From Allosalinactinospora lopnorensis (GTDB lineage Bacteria; Actinomycetota; Actinomycetes; Streptosporangiales; Streptosporangiaceae): a stretch of 64,000 nt of DNA. Under the pieces are notes generated by a model that did no database searches, was not told where the DNA came from, and worked only from the letters and a program-made list of their open reading frames with translations. The translations under genes were made by a program, and so were the position numbers. The stretch is from contig NZ_LAJC01000019.1 of NCBI RefSeq assembly GCF_000981225.1, positions 1 to 64,000 on the forward strand, written 5' to 3'. Of the stretch, positions 37,300 to 47,075 are shown piece by piece; position 1 is the stretch's first letter; every line of letters begins with the position of its first letter.

Positions 37300-37847
37300 G
37301 CCCGCGGGAGCCTGCGGTCGTCGAAGGCCAGCCCGGGCCGGTGCCTGCGGGCCTCGGCGACGATCTCCTCGACGGCGCGGTCCCAGGTCGAGCGGATTCG
37401 CACGGAGTAAGGGGGCTCCCACGGCGCCGGCGGGTGGAAGGGGCGCTCGGCCTCGCCGCGCGGGACGAACACCAGATGATGCAGCAGCATGGGGTCGCCG
37501 CGGCGCAGGACCACCTGGGTGGCCGCCCGGATGAGTTCGACGTCCTCCCAGGGCAGGAAGACGTCCTCGGAGGACGGGCGCGGCCACGGGGCGACCAGGC
37601 GCACCCCCGCCCCGTCCAGCACCAGCACGGGGCGGCGGGAGAGGAGGGGAGCGGCGGACAGCAGGCCGCCCCCGCCGAACAACAGGAGCGCCACCAGTCC
37701 GAGCAGTGCGTCGCCCCTGGCCTCGCCGCGCACGATCAGCGCGATCCCGGCGACCGAGAAGACCAGGCAGGCTATGAACAGCCACACCCCGTTCCAGGTC
37801 ATCTGGAACCGGTGGGTGACGGTGAACGGTCCGGCTGCCCCTGCCAT
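37287..37847 (-). CDS. hypothetical protein with two membrane segments
   Basis: This 186-residue protein has two hydrophobic segments near the N-terminus (WLFIACLVFSVAGIALIVRG and LLGLVALLLFGGGGLLSAAP). A cytoplasmic domain follows, reminiscent of the beta-rich bacterial PH-like fold (PVLVLDGAGVRLVAPWPR, DVFLPWEDVELIRA). The function is not recognised. It is transcribed away from fadB and converges with mmpL. Confidence 0.7.
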   Translation of the reverse strand: MAGAAGPFTVTHRFQMTWNGVWLFIACLVFSVAGIALIVRGEARGDALLGLVALLLFGGGGLLSAAPLLSRRPVLVLDGAGVRLVAPWPRPSSEDVFLPWEDVELIRAATQVVLRRGDPMLLHHLVFVPRGEAERPFHPPAPWEPPYSVRIRSTWDRAVEEIVAEARRHRPGLAFDDRRLPRARSA

Positions 37848-37868
37848 ATTCCAACCATAGAACGGCTG

Positions 37869-37897
37869 CGGCTCCGGGCCTCACCGGCCCGGAGCCG
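37869..37897 (-). terminator. terminator after fadB
   Basis: Perfect 12-base arms cggctccgggcc (37869-37880) and ggcccggagccg (37886-37897) enclose a five-base loop, 23 bases past the fadB stop on the minus strand. Confidence 0.75.
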
Positions 37898-37920
37898 AGT
37901 CGCGTTGAAAAATCCGCCGA

Positions 37921-40023
37921 CTAGACCGCCTTCGGGCCGTCAGGGTGGAAAAGAGTCCCGTTCACCTTCTGGGAGACCCCGCTCCTGTCCAGGTACGGGG
38001 TGATCCCGCCGAGGTGGAACGGCCACCCGGCGCCGGTGATCAGGCACAGGTCGATGTCGGCGGGCTCGGCCACCACGCCCTCGTCGAGCATGATCCTGAT
38101 CTCGCGGGCCAGCGCCTCCAGCGCGCGGTTCAGGATCTGCTCCTCGGTCGACGGGTTGTCGCCGCCGGAGAACATCTCCTTGATCTCGGGGTCGAGCTGG
38201 AAGTCCGGGCCGAAGAGCTCCGTCTTACCGGATTCGACCAGCGTGCGCTGCTGTTCTGAGATACGGAACCGTTCCGGGAAGGCGGCGTTGAGCGTCTCCG
38301 AGACGTGCAGCGCGACGGCCGGGCCGACGAGCTGCAACAGCATCAGCGGAGACATCGGCAGGCCGAGCGGGGCCACGGCGCGGTCGGCGACCTCGGGCTC
38401 GGTCCCCTCCGCGACCGCGCTCAGCACTTCGCCCATGAACAGCGTGAGCAGCCGGTTGACCACGAACGCCGGGGCGTCCTTGCACAGCACCGCGCTTTTC
38501 TTCAGGGTCTTCGCGGTGCTGAAGGCCGTGGCGAGGGTGGCGTCGTCGGTCTTCTCGCCGCGGATGATCTCCAGCAGTGGGAGAACGGCGACGGGGTTGA
38601 AGAAGTGGAAACCGACCACGCGCTCGGGGTGGCGCAGCTTGCTCGCCATCTCGGTGATGGACAGCGAGGAGGTGTTGGTCGCCAGGACCGCCTCGGGCGA
38701 GACGACCTCCTCGACCTCGGCGAAGACCCGCTGCTTGATCTCCATCTTCTCGAAGACCGCCTCGATGACGAAGTCGGCGTCAAAGAAGGCGTCCTTGCTC
38801 AGCGATCCCGCCACCAGGCTCTTGAGCCGGCCGGCCTTGTCAGCGGACACCCGGCCCTTGGCGAGCAGCTTGTCGACCTCGCCGTGGACGTAGGCGACCC
38901 CCTTGTCCAGGCGGTCCTGGTCCAGGTCGGTCAGCACGACCGGGACCTCCAGGCGCCGAGCGAACAGCAGGGCGAGCTGGCCGGCCATGAGCCCCGCGCC
39001 GGCGACGCCGACCTTGGTGACCGGGCGGGCCAGTTCCTTGCCGGGAGCGCCGGCGGGCCTGCGGGCGCGCTTCTGGGTCAGGTCGAAGGCATACAGCCCA
39101 GCCTTGAGCTGGTCGGACATGATCAGATCGGCGAGGGCGTCATCCTCGGCGGCGAAACCCTCGTCGCGAGTGCGGTGGCGGGCCTTGTCGACCAGTTCCA
39201 GCGCGCGCACCGGGGCCGGTGCGGCGCCGCGCAGCTTGCCCTCGACCTGGAACCGGGCGTTGTTCACCGCCTGGGTCCAGGCCTCCTCCTTGTCGACCTC
39301 CGGCCGCCGCACGGAGATGTCGCCGTTGACGACCCTGGCCGCCCAGCGCAGGGACTCCTCGACGAAGTCGGCCGGCTCGAACATCGCGTCGGCGATGCCC
39401 ATCTTGTACACCTGCGGACCCTTGATCGTCTTGTTCTGGGCCAGCGGGTTGTCGATGATGAGCTTGAGCGCCTGCTCAGCACCGATGAGGTTGGGCAGCA
39501 GGTAGGTGCCGCCCCAGCCCGGAACCAGCCCCAGGAAGGTCTCCGGCAGCGCGAACGCCGGAACGCCGGAGGAGATGGTGCGGTACGTGCAGTGCAGCGC
39601 GACCTCGACGCCACCGCCCATGGCCGCGCCGTTGACGAGCGCGAACGTGGGCACGCTGAGCTCGCCGAGTTTGCGGAAGGCGTCGTGGCCCAGCTTGCCG
39701 ATCGTGTGCGCCTGCTCGTGGTTCTCGATCCTCGGTACACCGGTGAGGTCGGCGCCGACCGCGAAGATGAAGGGCTTGCCGGTGACGGCCACGGCGGCGA
39801 TGTCGGTGCGCGCCGCGGCGGCGTCGATGGCCTCGCTGAGACTGGTCAGCCCGCCGGGGCCGAACGTGTTGGGTTTCGTGTGGTCGTGCCCGTTGTCCAG
39901 GGTGATCAGGACAGCGGTGCCCGCGCCGTACGGGAGTTCCACGTCGCGCGCGAAGGCCTTGGTGACGACCTCGTCGGCGAACAACTCCGCTGACGGTTGG
40001 GGAGCATCGGTCGGGGTGCTCAA
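37921..40023 (-). CDS. fadB: 3-hydroxyacyl-CoA dehydrogenase / enoyl-CoA hydratase, trifunctional alpha subunit
   Basis: This 700-residue beta-oxidation enzyme hydrates enoyl-CoA and oxidises the 3-hydroxyacyl-CoA. The N-terminal crotonase domain (about 1-300) shows FIFAVGADLTGVPRI, NGAAMGGGVEVALHC and GLVPGWGGTYLLPN. The dehydrogenase NAD-binding motif is VGVAGAGLMAGQLALLFA, and the C-terminal part includes VVGFHFFNPVAVLPLLEII. The Rossmann motif GAGLMA departs slightly from the usual GxGxMG. The TTG start has AAGGAA upstream. It follows the thiolase gene by 106 bases, forming the usual fadAB pair. Confidence 0.93.
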   Translation of the reverse strand: MSTPTDAPQPSAELFADEVVTKAFARDVELPYGAGTAVLITLDNGHDHTKPNTFGPGGLTSLSEAIDAAAARTDIAAVAVTGKPFIFAVGADLTGVPRIENHEQAHTIGKLGHDAFRKLGELSVPTFALVNGAAMGGGVEVALHCTYRTISSGVPAFALPETFLGLVPGWGGTYLLPNLIGAEQALKLIIDNPLAQNKTIKGPQVYKMGIADAMFEPADFVEESLRWAARVVNGDISVRRPEVDKEEAWTQAVNNARFQVEGKLRGAAPAPVRALELVDKARHRTRDEGFAAEDDALADLIMSDQLKAGLYAFDLTQKRARRPAGAPGKELARPVTKVGVAGAGLMAGQLALLFARRLEVPVVLTDLDQDRLDKGVAYVHGEVDKLLAKGRVSADKAGRLKSLVAGSLSKDAFFDADFVIEAVFEKMEIKQRVFAEVEEVVSPEAVLATNTSSLSITEMASKLRHPERVVGFHFFNPVAVLPLLEIIRGEKTDDATLATAFSTAKTLKKSAVLCKDAPAFVVNRLLTLFMGEVLSAVAEGTEPEVADRAVAPLGLPMSPLMLLQLVGPAVALHVSETLNAAFPERFRISEQQRTLVESGKTELFGPDFQLDPEIKEMFSGGDNPSTEEQILNRALEALAREIRIMLDEGVVAEPADIDLCLITGAGWPFHLGGITPYLDRSGVSQKVNGTLFHPDGPKAV

Positions 40024-40129
40024 CTTGGCGTTCCTTCCCAGTTCGTGTTCGCTGCGCCCATCGCGCCCACTGCGCGGCCGGCCGGGAGCCCGGACTTCGA
40101 TGTCGCGGCCGCCGCGACCGCACGCGGCG

Positions 40130-41311
40130 TCACACCCGCTCCCAGAGAACGGTCCCGCCCATTCCCATGCCCACGCACATGGTCGTGATGCCGTAGCGGA
40201 CGTCGGGCCGCTCGGCGAAGTGCCGGGAGAGCTGGGTCATCAGTCGAACACCGGAGGAGGCCAGCGGGTGCCCCAGCGCAATCGCGCCGCCCCACGGGTT
40301 GACGCGCTCGTCGTCGTCGGCGATCCCGAAGTGCTCCAGGAAGGCCAGTACCTGAACGGCGAACGCCTCGTTGATCTCGACGAGGCCGATGTCGTCCATG
40401 GTGAGGCCCTGGCGTTCGAGCAGCTTCTCGGTGGCGGGAACCGGGCCGACCCCCATGACCTCCGGCTCCACACCGGCGAAGGAGAAGTCCACCAGGCGCA
40501 TCCGGGCCTCAAGGCCGAGCTCGGCGGCGGTGTCCTCGGCCGCGATGAGGGCACCGGTGGCGCCGTCGTTCAGACCGGCGGCGTTGCCCGGGGTGACGTT
40601 GCCGTGCGGGCGGAACGGGGTTTTCAGCCCGGCCAGCGATTCCAACGTGGTGCCGGGGCGCGGCGGTTCGTCCGCGGTGGCCAGGCCGTAGCCCTCCTCG
40701 GTGGAGCGCACCAGCATCTCCACCAGGTCCTCCTGGATCTTGCCGTCGGCGTAGGCCTTGGCGACCTTCTCCTGGCTGCGCACCGCGAACGCGTCGGCGC
40801 GCTCCTTGGTGATGCTGGGGAAGCGGTCGTGCAGGTTCTCCGCGGTGTTGCCCATGACCAGGGCGGAGGGGTCCACGAGCTGCTCGGAGAGGAAGCGCGG
40901 GTTGGGGTCGACGCCCTCGCCCATCGGGTGCCGGCCCATGTGCTCGACACCGCCCGCGATGACGACGTCGTAGGCGCCGAAGGAGATGCTGGCGCTGGTG
41001 GTGGTCACAGCGGTCATCGCGCCGGCGCACATGCGGTCGATCGCGTAACCGGGCACGCTGCGCGGCAGGCCGGCCAAGAGGGCGGCGCTGCGGCCGATCG
41101 TCAGCCCCTGGTCGCCGATCTGGGTGGTGGCGGCGATGGCGACCTCGTCGATGCGCGCCGGCGGCAGGCCGGGATTGCGGCGCAGCAGCTCACGGATGAC
41201 CCGGACCACGAGGTCATCGGCGCGCGTCTCGGCGTAGAGGCCCTTGCCGGCCTTGCCGAACGGGGTCCGCGCCCCGTCGACAAACACGACATCGCGGGCA
41301 GTTCGCGGCAC
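40130..41311 (-). CDS. fadA: acetyl-CoA acyltransferase (thiolase)
   Basis: This 393-residue thiolase cleaves 3-ketoacyl-CoA in the last beta-oxidation step. The acylation Cys is in YAIDRMCAGAMTAVTTTS, and the C-terminal signature is NPWGGAIALGHPLASSGVR with catalytic TTMCVGMGMGGT. GTG at 41311 was chosen because GGAGGGG lies six bases before it; the longer reading upstream is not conserved. It is first in the pair with fadB. Confidence 0.94.
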   Translation of the reverse strand: MPRTARDVVFVDGARTPFGKAGKGLYAETRADDLVVRVIRELLRRNPGLPPARIDEVAIAATTQIGDQGLTIGRSAALLAGLPRSVPGYAIDRMCAGAMTAVTTTSASISFGAYDVVIAGGVEHMGRHPMGEGVDPNPRFLSEQLVDPSALVMGNTAENLHDRFPSITKERADAFAVRSQEKVAKAYADGKIQEDLVEMLVRSTEEGYGLATADEPPRPGTTLESLAGLKTPFRPHGNVTPGNAAGLNDGATGALIAAEDTAAELGLEARMRLVDFSFAGVEPEVMGVGPVPATEKLLERQGLTMDDIGLVEINEAFAVQVLAFLEHFGIADDDERVNPWGGAIALGHPLASSGVRLMTQLSRHFAERPDVRYGITTMCVGMGMGGTVLWERV

Positions 41312-41444
41312 GATTGCCCCCTCCTTCTCCAGCGGATAGCTAGCTTGACCCCTCCATGCTACTCGCCAGTAACTAGTGCCGCGAGCCCGGTGGGGCCGAG
41401 CCGGAGAAAGCGTCGAAGTGCCGCGGAGCACGGGGTCCGAAGAG

Positions 41445-42321
41445 TCAGAACAGCGCCGCCGCGTCGCGGTGCCGACCCGCGGCGCTCAGCGCGCCGGCGA
41501 GGTCGCGGCGCATCTTCATGGTGAGCACCCGGATCTCAGGATCGCCTGCGGCGGCCAGGCCGCCGCGGTAGGCCGCCTGGAGCGTCTCCACCGCCTCGGA
41601 TACCTGCCCGGCCTGGGTGCAGGTGCGGCCGAGTCGGTGGTGGATCACCAGTGTGTCGTGGTGACGGGAGCCCAGGCGGCGCTGGCGCTGGGCGAGCACG
41701 ATGCGCAACTGCTGGACGGTGTCGTTGTACCGGCCTGCCGAGGCGAACGCCATGCTGAGGCCGATGCGCAGGTTCTCCCGCTCCTCCGGTGCCGCGGAGT
41801 CTTCCAGGGCCTGCTCGAAGTGCGCGATCGCGGCGTCGGGCCGGTTGCTCCTGCGGTAGCACTGCGCCAGCCGGGTACGCGCCGCCACTGTGTCGCCCGC
41901 TGTGGACCCCAGGTTCTTATCCCGGTGGCGCAGCAGGCTCTCCCACTGCCCGGAGCGTCGTCGTAGCGGCCCGCGTCCTCATAGCTCCAGGCGAGGTTCT
42001 CCCGGATGACGTCCGTCTGCGGGTGGTCGTCGCCGAAAGTCGCCGCAGCGTCGGTCAGCACCAACTCGAACTGGGCTATGGCCGCCGAGCGCCGGCCGAT
42101 CTGGCGTACTTGCTCGCCAGGTTGTTGCGGGCGGTGATACTGCGCGGGTCCGTCGAGCCGCGCGCCTCGATGCTCTCCTGCAGGATCCGTTCCAGAGCCG
42201 CGGCGCGCATGGCCGGCGTCTCCCCGTGCCCGGCCCCGTCCGTCGGGCGGTGGCGTACTTCGTCCTCCGTGTCGGCGGTCCACAGGCCGCTTTTGCGCAG
42301 CAGTGTCCGCCACACCGACAT
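41445..42321 (-). pseudogene. tetratricopeptide-repeat protein, two frameshifts
   Basis: This is a TPR protein of about 292 residues. Frame 1 starts at ATG 42321 (MSVWRTLLRKSGLW) and reaches ITARNNLASKYA. Frame 2 supplies QIGRRSAAIAQFELVLTDA and IRENLAWSYEDAGRYDD. Frame 3 supplies RSGQWESLLRHRDKNLGS and several repeats to the stop (LAQCYRRSNRPDAAIAHFEQ, RLGRTCTQAGQVSEAVETL). Single missing bases at about 42102-42106 and 41958-41964 restore each join. Such proteins, often of the NB-ARC/SARP-associated kind, act as scaffolds; nothing here defines a partner. Confidence 0.75.
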
Positions 42322-42511
42322 CGGATTCACCGTCCCTGCGCGACCGGGTGCCCCACTCCGCGGGCTCCTGCCCTCCCGTATCAATATCAGCACGATTCCA
42401 TAACATAAACCGTTCCATGGGGGTGAACGTGTCCGCGGCGCGTGTGCGATCCGCGTGAAATACGCCACTTGTACGATTTATGAGCCGGTGGGGGTTTGGA
42501 GCGGCCCCAGA

Positions 42512-43780
42512 TTACCCGTGCGCCGTGTGCAGAGCCTCGCCCAGGGCCTCCGCGGTTAGCGCGACCTGCCATTCCCGGACGTTGTTGTCACGGAGGTGCT
42601 CGGCGACGGCGTCGGTGGTGATCGTCGATGGAGGTGCCCACGCCAGCCGGCGCACGGCGTCGGGCTGCAGCAGGTTCTCGGTGGGCATGGCGACACGCTC
42701 CGCGATCGCGCTCACGGTCTCCCGGGCCGCCTCCAGGCGGCTCGCGGCCTCCGGGTCCCGGTCGGCCCAGCGGTTGGTGGGCGGGGGGCCGTCACCCGGC
42801 ACGCTGGGCTGGGGGAGCTCGGGGACGGGCATGTCGCGCACCCGGTCGATCGCCTTGATCCACACCGGGACGTAGCGGCGGGCCAGCCGCATACTGAACG
42901 GCTTGATCGCGGCGAGTTCCTGCGCCGTCCGCGGCATGGCCGTCGCGGCCTCGACGATCCCGGAGTCCGGCAGCACCCGACCCGGTGACATGTCGCGCTC
43001 CCGGGCGATGCGGTCGCGCTCCAGCCATATCTCCCGGACCGCTCCGAGCGCGCGCTGGTTGCGCACCTTGTGGATTCCCGAGGTGCGCCGCCACGGATCG
43101 GGGCGCGGCTCCTTGGGCGGGGTGGCCAGCACAGCGGCGAACTCCTCGCGCGCCCACTCCAGCTTCTCGGCCTCGTCCAGCTCGGCCTCGAGCGCGTCGC
43201 GCAGGTCGATCAGGATCTCCACGTCCAGTGCCGCATAACAGAGCCAGTCCTCCGGAAGCGGCCGGGTGGACCAGTCCACCGCCGAGTGCTCCTTGGCCAG
43301 CCGCAGCCCGAGGACGCGCTCGGCCATGGAGCCCAGGCCCACGCGCTGGTAACCGAGCAGCCGGCCGGCCAGCTCGGTGTCGAACAGCCGGTCCGGGCGC
43401 AGATGGAGCTCGCTCAGGCAGGGCAGGTCCTGGTGCGCGGCGTGCAACACCATCTCGGCGCCGGCGAAGGCGGCGTCGAGATCGGTCAGGTCCGGGCAGG
43501 CGACCGGGTCGATCAGGGCCGATCCGGCGCCGGCGCGGCGTAGCTGGACCAGGTAGGCGCGCTGACCGTAGCGGTACCCCGACGCGCGTTCGGCATCGAC
43601 CGCGACCGGGCCCGCCGCGCTCCCGAACGTTTCGACCACGCGGGCCAGGTGCGCCTCGTCGGAGACGACCGGCGGCACCCCCTCGCGAGGCGCGCTCAGC
43701 AGAGGGGCCTCCTTGCCCGCATGGTCCCGCGGAGCTCCGGGCTCTGGGTCATCTGTCTTGGAGTTCAGCACGTTCGCCAC
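42512..43780 (-). CDS. rnd: ribonuclease D (3'-5' exonuclease with HRDC domain)
   Basis: This 422-residue DEDD exonuclease acts on tRNA and other stable RNA 3' ends. The DxE motif is VAVDAERASGYRYGQRAYLV, the second Asp is in LHAAHQDLPCL, and the third motif is YAALDVEILIDLRDAL. An HRDC domain follows (about 225-310). GTG at 43780 gives the 30-odd variable residues expected before PLLSAPREGVPPVV; GTG 43771 is an alternative. It follows DUF3000, as in many actinobacteria. Confidence 0.9.
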   Translation of the reverse strand: MANVLNSKTDDPEPGAPRDHAGKEAPLLSAPREGVPPVVSDEAHLARVVETFGSAAGPVAVDAERASGYRYGQRAYLVQLRRAGAGSALIDPVACPDLTDLDAAFAGAEMVLHAAHQDLPCLSELHLRPDRLFDTELAGRLLGYQRVGLGSMAERVLGLRLAKEHSAVDWSTRPLPEDWLCYAALDVEILIDLRDALEAELDEAEKLEWAREEFAAVLATPPKEPRPDPWRRTSGIHKVRNQRALGAVREIWLERDRIARERDMSPGRVLPDSGIVEAATAMPRTAQELAAIKPFSMRLARRYVPVWIKAIDRVRDMPVPELPQPSVPGDGPPPTNRWADRDPEAASRLEAARETVSAIAERVAMPTENLLQPDAVRRLAWAPPSTITTDAVAEHLRDNNVREWQVALTAEALGEALHTAHG

Positions 43781-43853
43781 GGCACCACGGTATGCGCTTC
43801 GGACACCGGGCATGTGCTTCCGGGGCGTAAAGTGCATGCGCAGAGCCCGGCCC

Positions 43854-44435
43854 TCAGTCACCGGTGCGCTGGCGGTGCTGCGAGATGTCGGCGACATCGA
43901 CCGGCGGCAGGCCCGCGGCGGAGGACAGCAGCGCGAGCCACGCCTCCATGTGTCCGGACAGGTCCTCCGAGGTCGGTGACCAGGAGGCCCGCAGCTCCAG
44001 CTCGGTCGTCATGGGCTGGTCCGCCTTGGCCGCGAACCCCTCTGTGGTCGCCCGCGTGACCGTGCCGCTCAGAGTGTGGTGCTCGGCGTTCCTCGTGCTG
44101 AGCGCATCGGTCAGCCAACTCCAGGCGACCTGCCCCAGCAGCGGATCGCCGGCGATCTCCGCTTCGAGATCGGCGCTCACATAGGCGACCACCCGGAAAG
44201 GACCGGGCCAGTCCCGCGTCCCCTCCGGATCGTAGAGCACGATCAACCGGCCCAGTGCGACATCGTTGTCATCGATGTGGACGCTCGCTGACATGGCGAT
44301 GGCGTAGGGCGCGAGGCGCTGCGGAGCGGGGATGTCCTCGACCACGACCTCGGGGCGGACCGTGGCCGCGCGCAGACTCTCGACCGCTCGCCGGAACGCG
44401 GGAGGCGCGTCATCGACCCTACCGAGAGGGGGCAT
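43854..44435 (-). CDS. DUF3000 family protein
   Basis: This is a 193-residue conserved actinobacterial protein of unknown function. Family segments are PPAFRRAVESLRAATVRPEV, VEDIPAPQRLAPYAIAMSA, GRLIVLYDPEGTRDWPGPFR and YVSADLEAEIAGDPLLGQVAWSW. ATG 44435 was chosen because it gives the usual family length; ATG 44480 with AAGG upstream is an alternative. It lies between rnd and the divergent hemE, the common actinobacterial arrangement. Confidence 0.88.
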   Translation of the reverse strand: MPPLGRVDDAPPAFRRAVESLRAATVRPEVVVEDIPAPQRLAPYAIAMSASVHIDDNDVALGRLIVLYDPEGTRDWPGPFRVVAYVSADLEAEIAGDPLLGQVAWSWLTDALSTRNAEHHTLSGTVTRATTEGFAAKADQPMTTELELRASWSPTSEDLSGHMEAWLALLSSAAGLPPVDVADISQHRQRTGD

Positions 44436-44775
44436 GATGGAAACGTCAGCCTTAATCTTGTAATTGAGCACTTCGCGCATAAAGCCTTGGCGTCCCGGTC
44501 CGTGGAATGCGGGCACGGGACACCGCGACCCCGCCAACGTGACGGATCCGCCGATGCGGGCGGGTGCACGGCGACGGGCACTCCTCGACGGTGGCACGAT
44601 TCACCGGCGCGCTCGCGGAGTTTTTCCGGCGTGTCGGCGTTTTGCGGGGATCCTGGACTCCCTCTGCGACGAAGTCGGTACGAAGAACAACTGTAGCCTT
44701 CGTCGGTGGCCGAAGCAGGCCAGCACGCTACGCTTTCGCCCCCAACCGGTGTCCGACACATGGCACGATCGGGGT
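44436..44775. other. 340-base divergent intergenic region before hemE
   Basis: This is the shared upstream region of DUF3000 and hemE. If DUF3000 begins at 44480, the first 45 bases are coding. I find no convincing promoter pair, hairpin or small gene in the rest. Confidence 0.4.
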
Positions 44776-45813
44776 GTGACCCTGACACTGCAAGAATCTC
44801 CGTTTCTCCGCGCCTGCCGGCGCCTGCCGGTGTCCCGTACACCGGTGTGGTTCATGCGCCAGGCCGGACGATCGCTGCCCGAGTACCGCAAGGTCCGCGC
44901 TGACGTGCCGATGCTGGAGGCGTGCGCGCGGCCCGACATGATCGTCGAGATCACGATGCAGCCGGTCCGCCGTTACGACGTCGATGCCGCCATTTACTTC
45001 AGCGACATCGTCGTGCCGCTGAAGGCCATCGGACTCGACCTGGACATCAAGACCGGGATCGGCCCCGTCATAGCCGATCCGATCCGGAACGCCGACGCCG
45101 TCAAGCGGCTGCGCGAGCTCGAACCCGATGACGTCCCCTATGTGACCGAGGCGGTCGGCCGCCTCGTCGAGGAACTCGACGGGCGGCCGCTCATCGGCTT
45201 CGCGGGCGGGCCGTTCACCCTCGCCTCGTACCTGATCGAGGGAGGGCCGTCGAAGAACCACGAGCACACCAAGGCCCTGATGTACGGCGCCCCCGAGCTC
45301 TGGGGCGATCTGATGCGGCGCCTGTCAAGGATCACCCTGGAGTTCCTCAAGGTGCAGATCGAGGCAGGGGCGAGCGCCGTGCAGCTGTTCGACTCCTGGG
45401 TCGGCGCGCTGAGCGCTGAGGACTACCGCGCATCGGTACTGCCGCACACGTCCTGGATCTTCGAACAGCTGGGTGGGCTGGACGTGCCGCGCATCCACTT
45501 CGGCGTGGGAACCGGCGAGCTGCTCGGCCTGCTCAGCGAGGCCGGGGCGGACGTTGTGGGCGTGGACTGGCGGGTGCCGCTCGACAAGGCGGCCCAGCGC
45601 GTCCAGCCGGGCACGGCGCTGCAGGGCAACCTCGACCCGGCGATGCTCTTCGCTCCGTGGGAGGCCGTCGCCGAACGCGCCCGCGACGTCCTCGACCGGG
45701 GCCGCGCCGCCGAGGGACACATCTTCAACCTCGGCCACGGTGTGCTTCCCAACACCGACCCGGAGATGCTCGCCCGCCTCACCCACTTCGTGCACGAGCA
45801 GACCGAGCAGTAG
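44776..45813 (+). CDS. hemE: uroporphyrinogen decarboxylase
   Basis: This 345-residue enzyme removes four carboxyl groups from uroporphyrinogen III to give coproporphyrinogen III. The signature [19 protein letters not shown] lies near residue 25, with catalytic Asp in [13 protein letters not shown], and [26 protein letters not shown] and [14 protein letters not shown] follow. GTG 44776 gives the standard N-terminus. The downstream hemY and hemQ genes on the same strand complete the coproporphyrin-dependent heme route. Confidence 0.95.
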   Translation: MTLTLQESPFLRACRRLPVSRTPVWFMRQAGRSLPEYRKVRADVPMLEACARPDMIVEITMQPVRRYDVDAAIYFSDIVVPLKAIGLDLDIKTGIGPVIADPIRNADAVKRLRELEPDDVPYVTEAVGRLVEELDGRPLIGFAGGPFTLASYLIEGGPSKNHEHTKALMYGAPELWGDLMRRLSRITLEFLKVQIEAGASAVQLFDSWVGALSAEDYRASVLPHTSWIFEQLGGLDVPRIHFGVGTGELLGLLSEAGADVVGVDWRVPLDKAAQRVQPGTALQGNLDPAMLFAPWEAVAERARDVLDRGRAAEGHIFNLGHGVLPNTDPEMLARLTHFVHEQTEQ

Positions 45814-45907
45814 GCCGCTCTCGGCGCGGCCCGGAACAGAGCGGGCGAAGCGGAACCGGAGCGCGACAGGCGCCCTCTCCCGCCGCGCAGCGGGGCATCC
45901 GCGGCTG

Positions 45908-46924
45908 TCAGTCCTCCCGGGAGGGCGGCTGGTCGTCGCCGCCGTCCGCGCTGTCCGTCCCGGTGCCGCCGTCGCCCGCGGCCACCGGTTCCGCCGCGGG
46001 GGCGGGTCGACCGGAGACGCGGCGCCGCAGCCACAGCACCACGGGAGCGCCCGCGACGGCGGCGACACCGAGGAACGGCAGGGTCCAGCCGGCGACGACC
46101 GCCAGGCCTTGGGCCGCCGTTGCCAGGGCCCGCCACCCCCTGACGAGCCCGCCGGTGAAGCCGATCGAATCGCTCTCCTGCTCCGCCAGGTAGGAGTCCG
46201 GCGGCAGCAGTGAGAGGTTCACGGTGCCGAACGTCGTGCTGTCCTGCAGCGCCTGCTGCCGGGCCTGCAGCGCCTCCAGTTCCTGCTGGCGGTTGCTGAT
46301 CTCGGACTCCACGGCCAGGACGTCCTCGACGCTGTCGGCCTCGTCGAGCAGTTCACGCAGCCGGTCGAGCGTCGCCTCCGCCGACTCCACCCGGCTGTCG
46401 ACATCGGCGACCTCCTCGGTGACGTCATCGACCTTGCGCTGCAGGTCGGCCTGCGTGCCGAGGTCGCCGAGGTCGTCCAGTGCCTCCTCGTAGCGGTCCG
46501 CGGGGATCTTCAGGGTGAGCGACGCGCGCGGCCCCTCCCCGGTCTCGGTGCCGATGTTCTCCGCGGCGACGTGGCCGCCGGCGTCGCCGACCCACTCCTT
46601 GGCGTCGTCGGCCGCCGCCTCGACCTCGGTGACCTCCACGGTGAGTTCCGCGGTGTGCACCACCGCGCGCTCGCGGGCGTCGACCTCGGAGCCGGCGACC
46701 GCGGCGTCTCCACCGGCATCTCCATCCGCCCCGCCCTCCGCCTCCGGGGCGGCCGGGCCGTTCTCGGCGGCCGTGTCCCTTTCGGGGGCGGCCCCGTCCG
46801 CGTCGCTGACAGCCTGCTGCTCCGACGTGCTGGAGCAGCCGGCGAGCAGGAGTGCTGCCAGGATCGGGGTGACAGCCGCGGCGATCAGGCGGCTCGTTCC
46901 GCGTGGGGGTGCTGAGATATCCAC
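45908..46924 (-). CDS. DUF4349 lipoprotein with coiled coil and C-terminal membrane segment
   Basis: This protein of about 338 residues has a lipoprotein signal ending LLLAGC (Cys30), an acidic alanine-rich linker and the DUF4349 core (about 80-260). The core includes HTAELTVEVTEVEAAADDAK, ASLTLKIPADRYEEALDDLG and a long coiled coil near VDSRVESAEATLDRLRELLD. A membrane segment follows (about 285-310, WTLPFLGVAAVAGAPVVLWL). GTG 46924 was chosen because GGAGG is upstream and the signal follows. The function is unknown; an envelope role is likely. It sits antisense between hemE and hemY. Confidence 0.85.
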   Translation of the reverse strand: MDISAPPRGTSRLIAAAVTPILAALLLAGCSSTSEQQAVSDADGAAPERDTAAENGPAAPEAEGGADGDAGGDAAVAGSEVDARERAVVHTAELTVEVTEVEAAADDAKEWVGDAGGHVAAENIGTETGEGPRASLTLKIPADRYEEALDDLGDLGTQADLQRKVDDVTEEVADVDSRVESAEATLDRLRELLDEADSVEDVLAVESEISNRQQELEALQARQQALQDSTTFGTVNLSLLPPDSYLAEQESDSIGFTGGLVRGWRALATAAQGLAVVAGWTLPFLGVAAVAGAPVVLWLRRRVSGRPAPAAEPVAAGDGGTGTDSADGGDDQPPSRED

Positions 46925-47075
46925 GTGCCCTCCGACGTGACGGTGTTCACCCGAGTTGCACCCGGCGAGTAACACCTTGGTCACGAGGGTCGGCGGGGCC
47001 GCGGCGCGGTCTCGGCCCCGCGCGCTGATACGGGGGTGGGCCGCGGTACTCCGCTGGATCTGGAAAGCTGGAAGC

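Noticed and set aside
38305-39993. 562-residue open frame opposite fadB
   Set aside because: Same antisense effect; fadB is complete and conserved.
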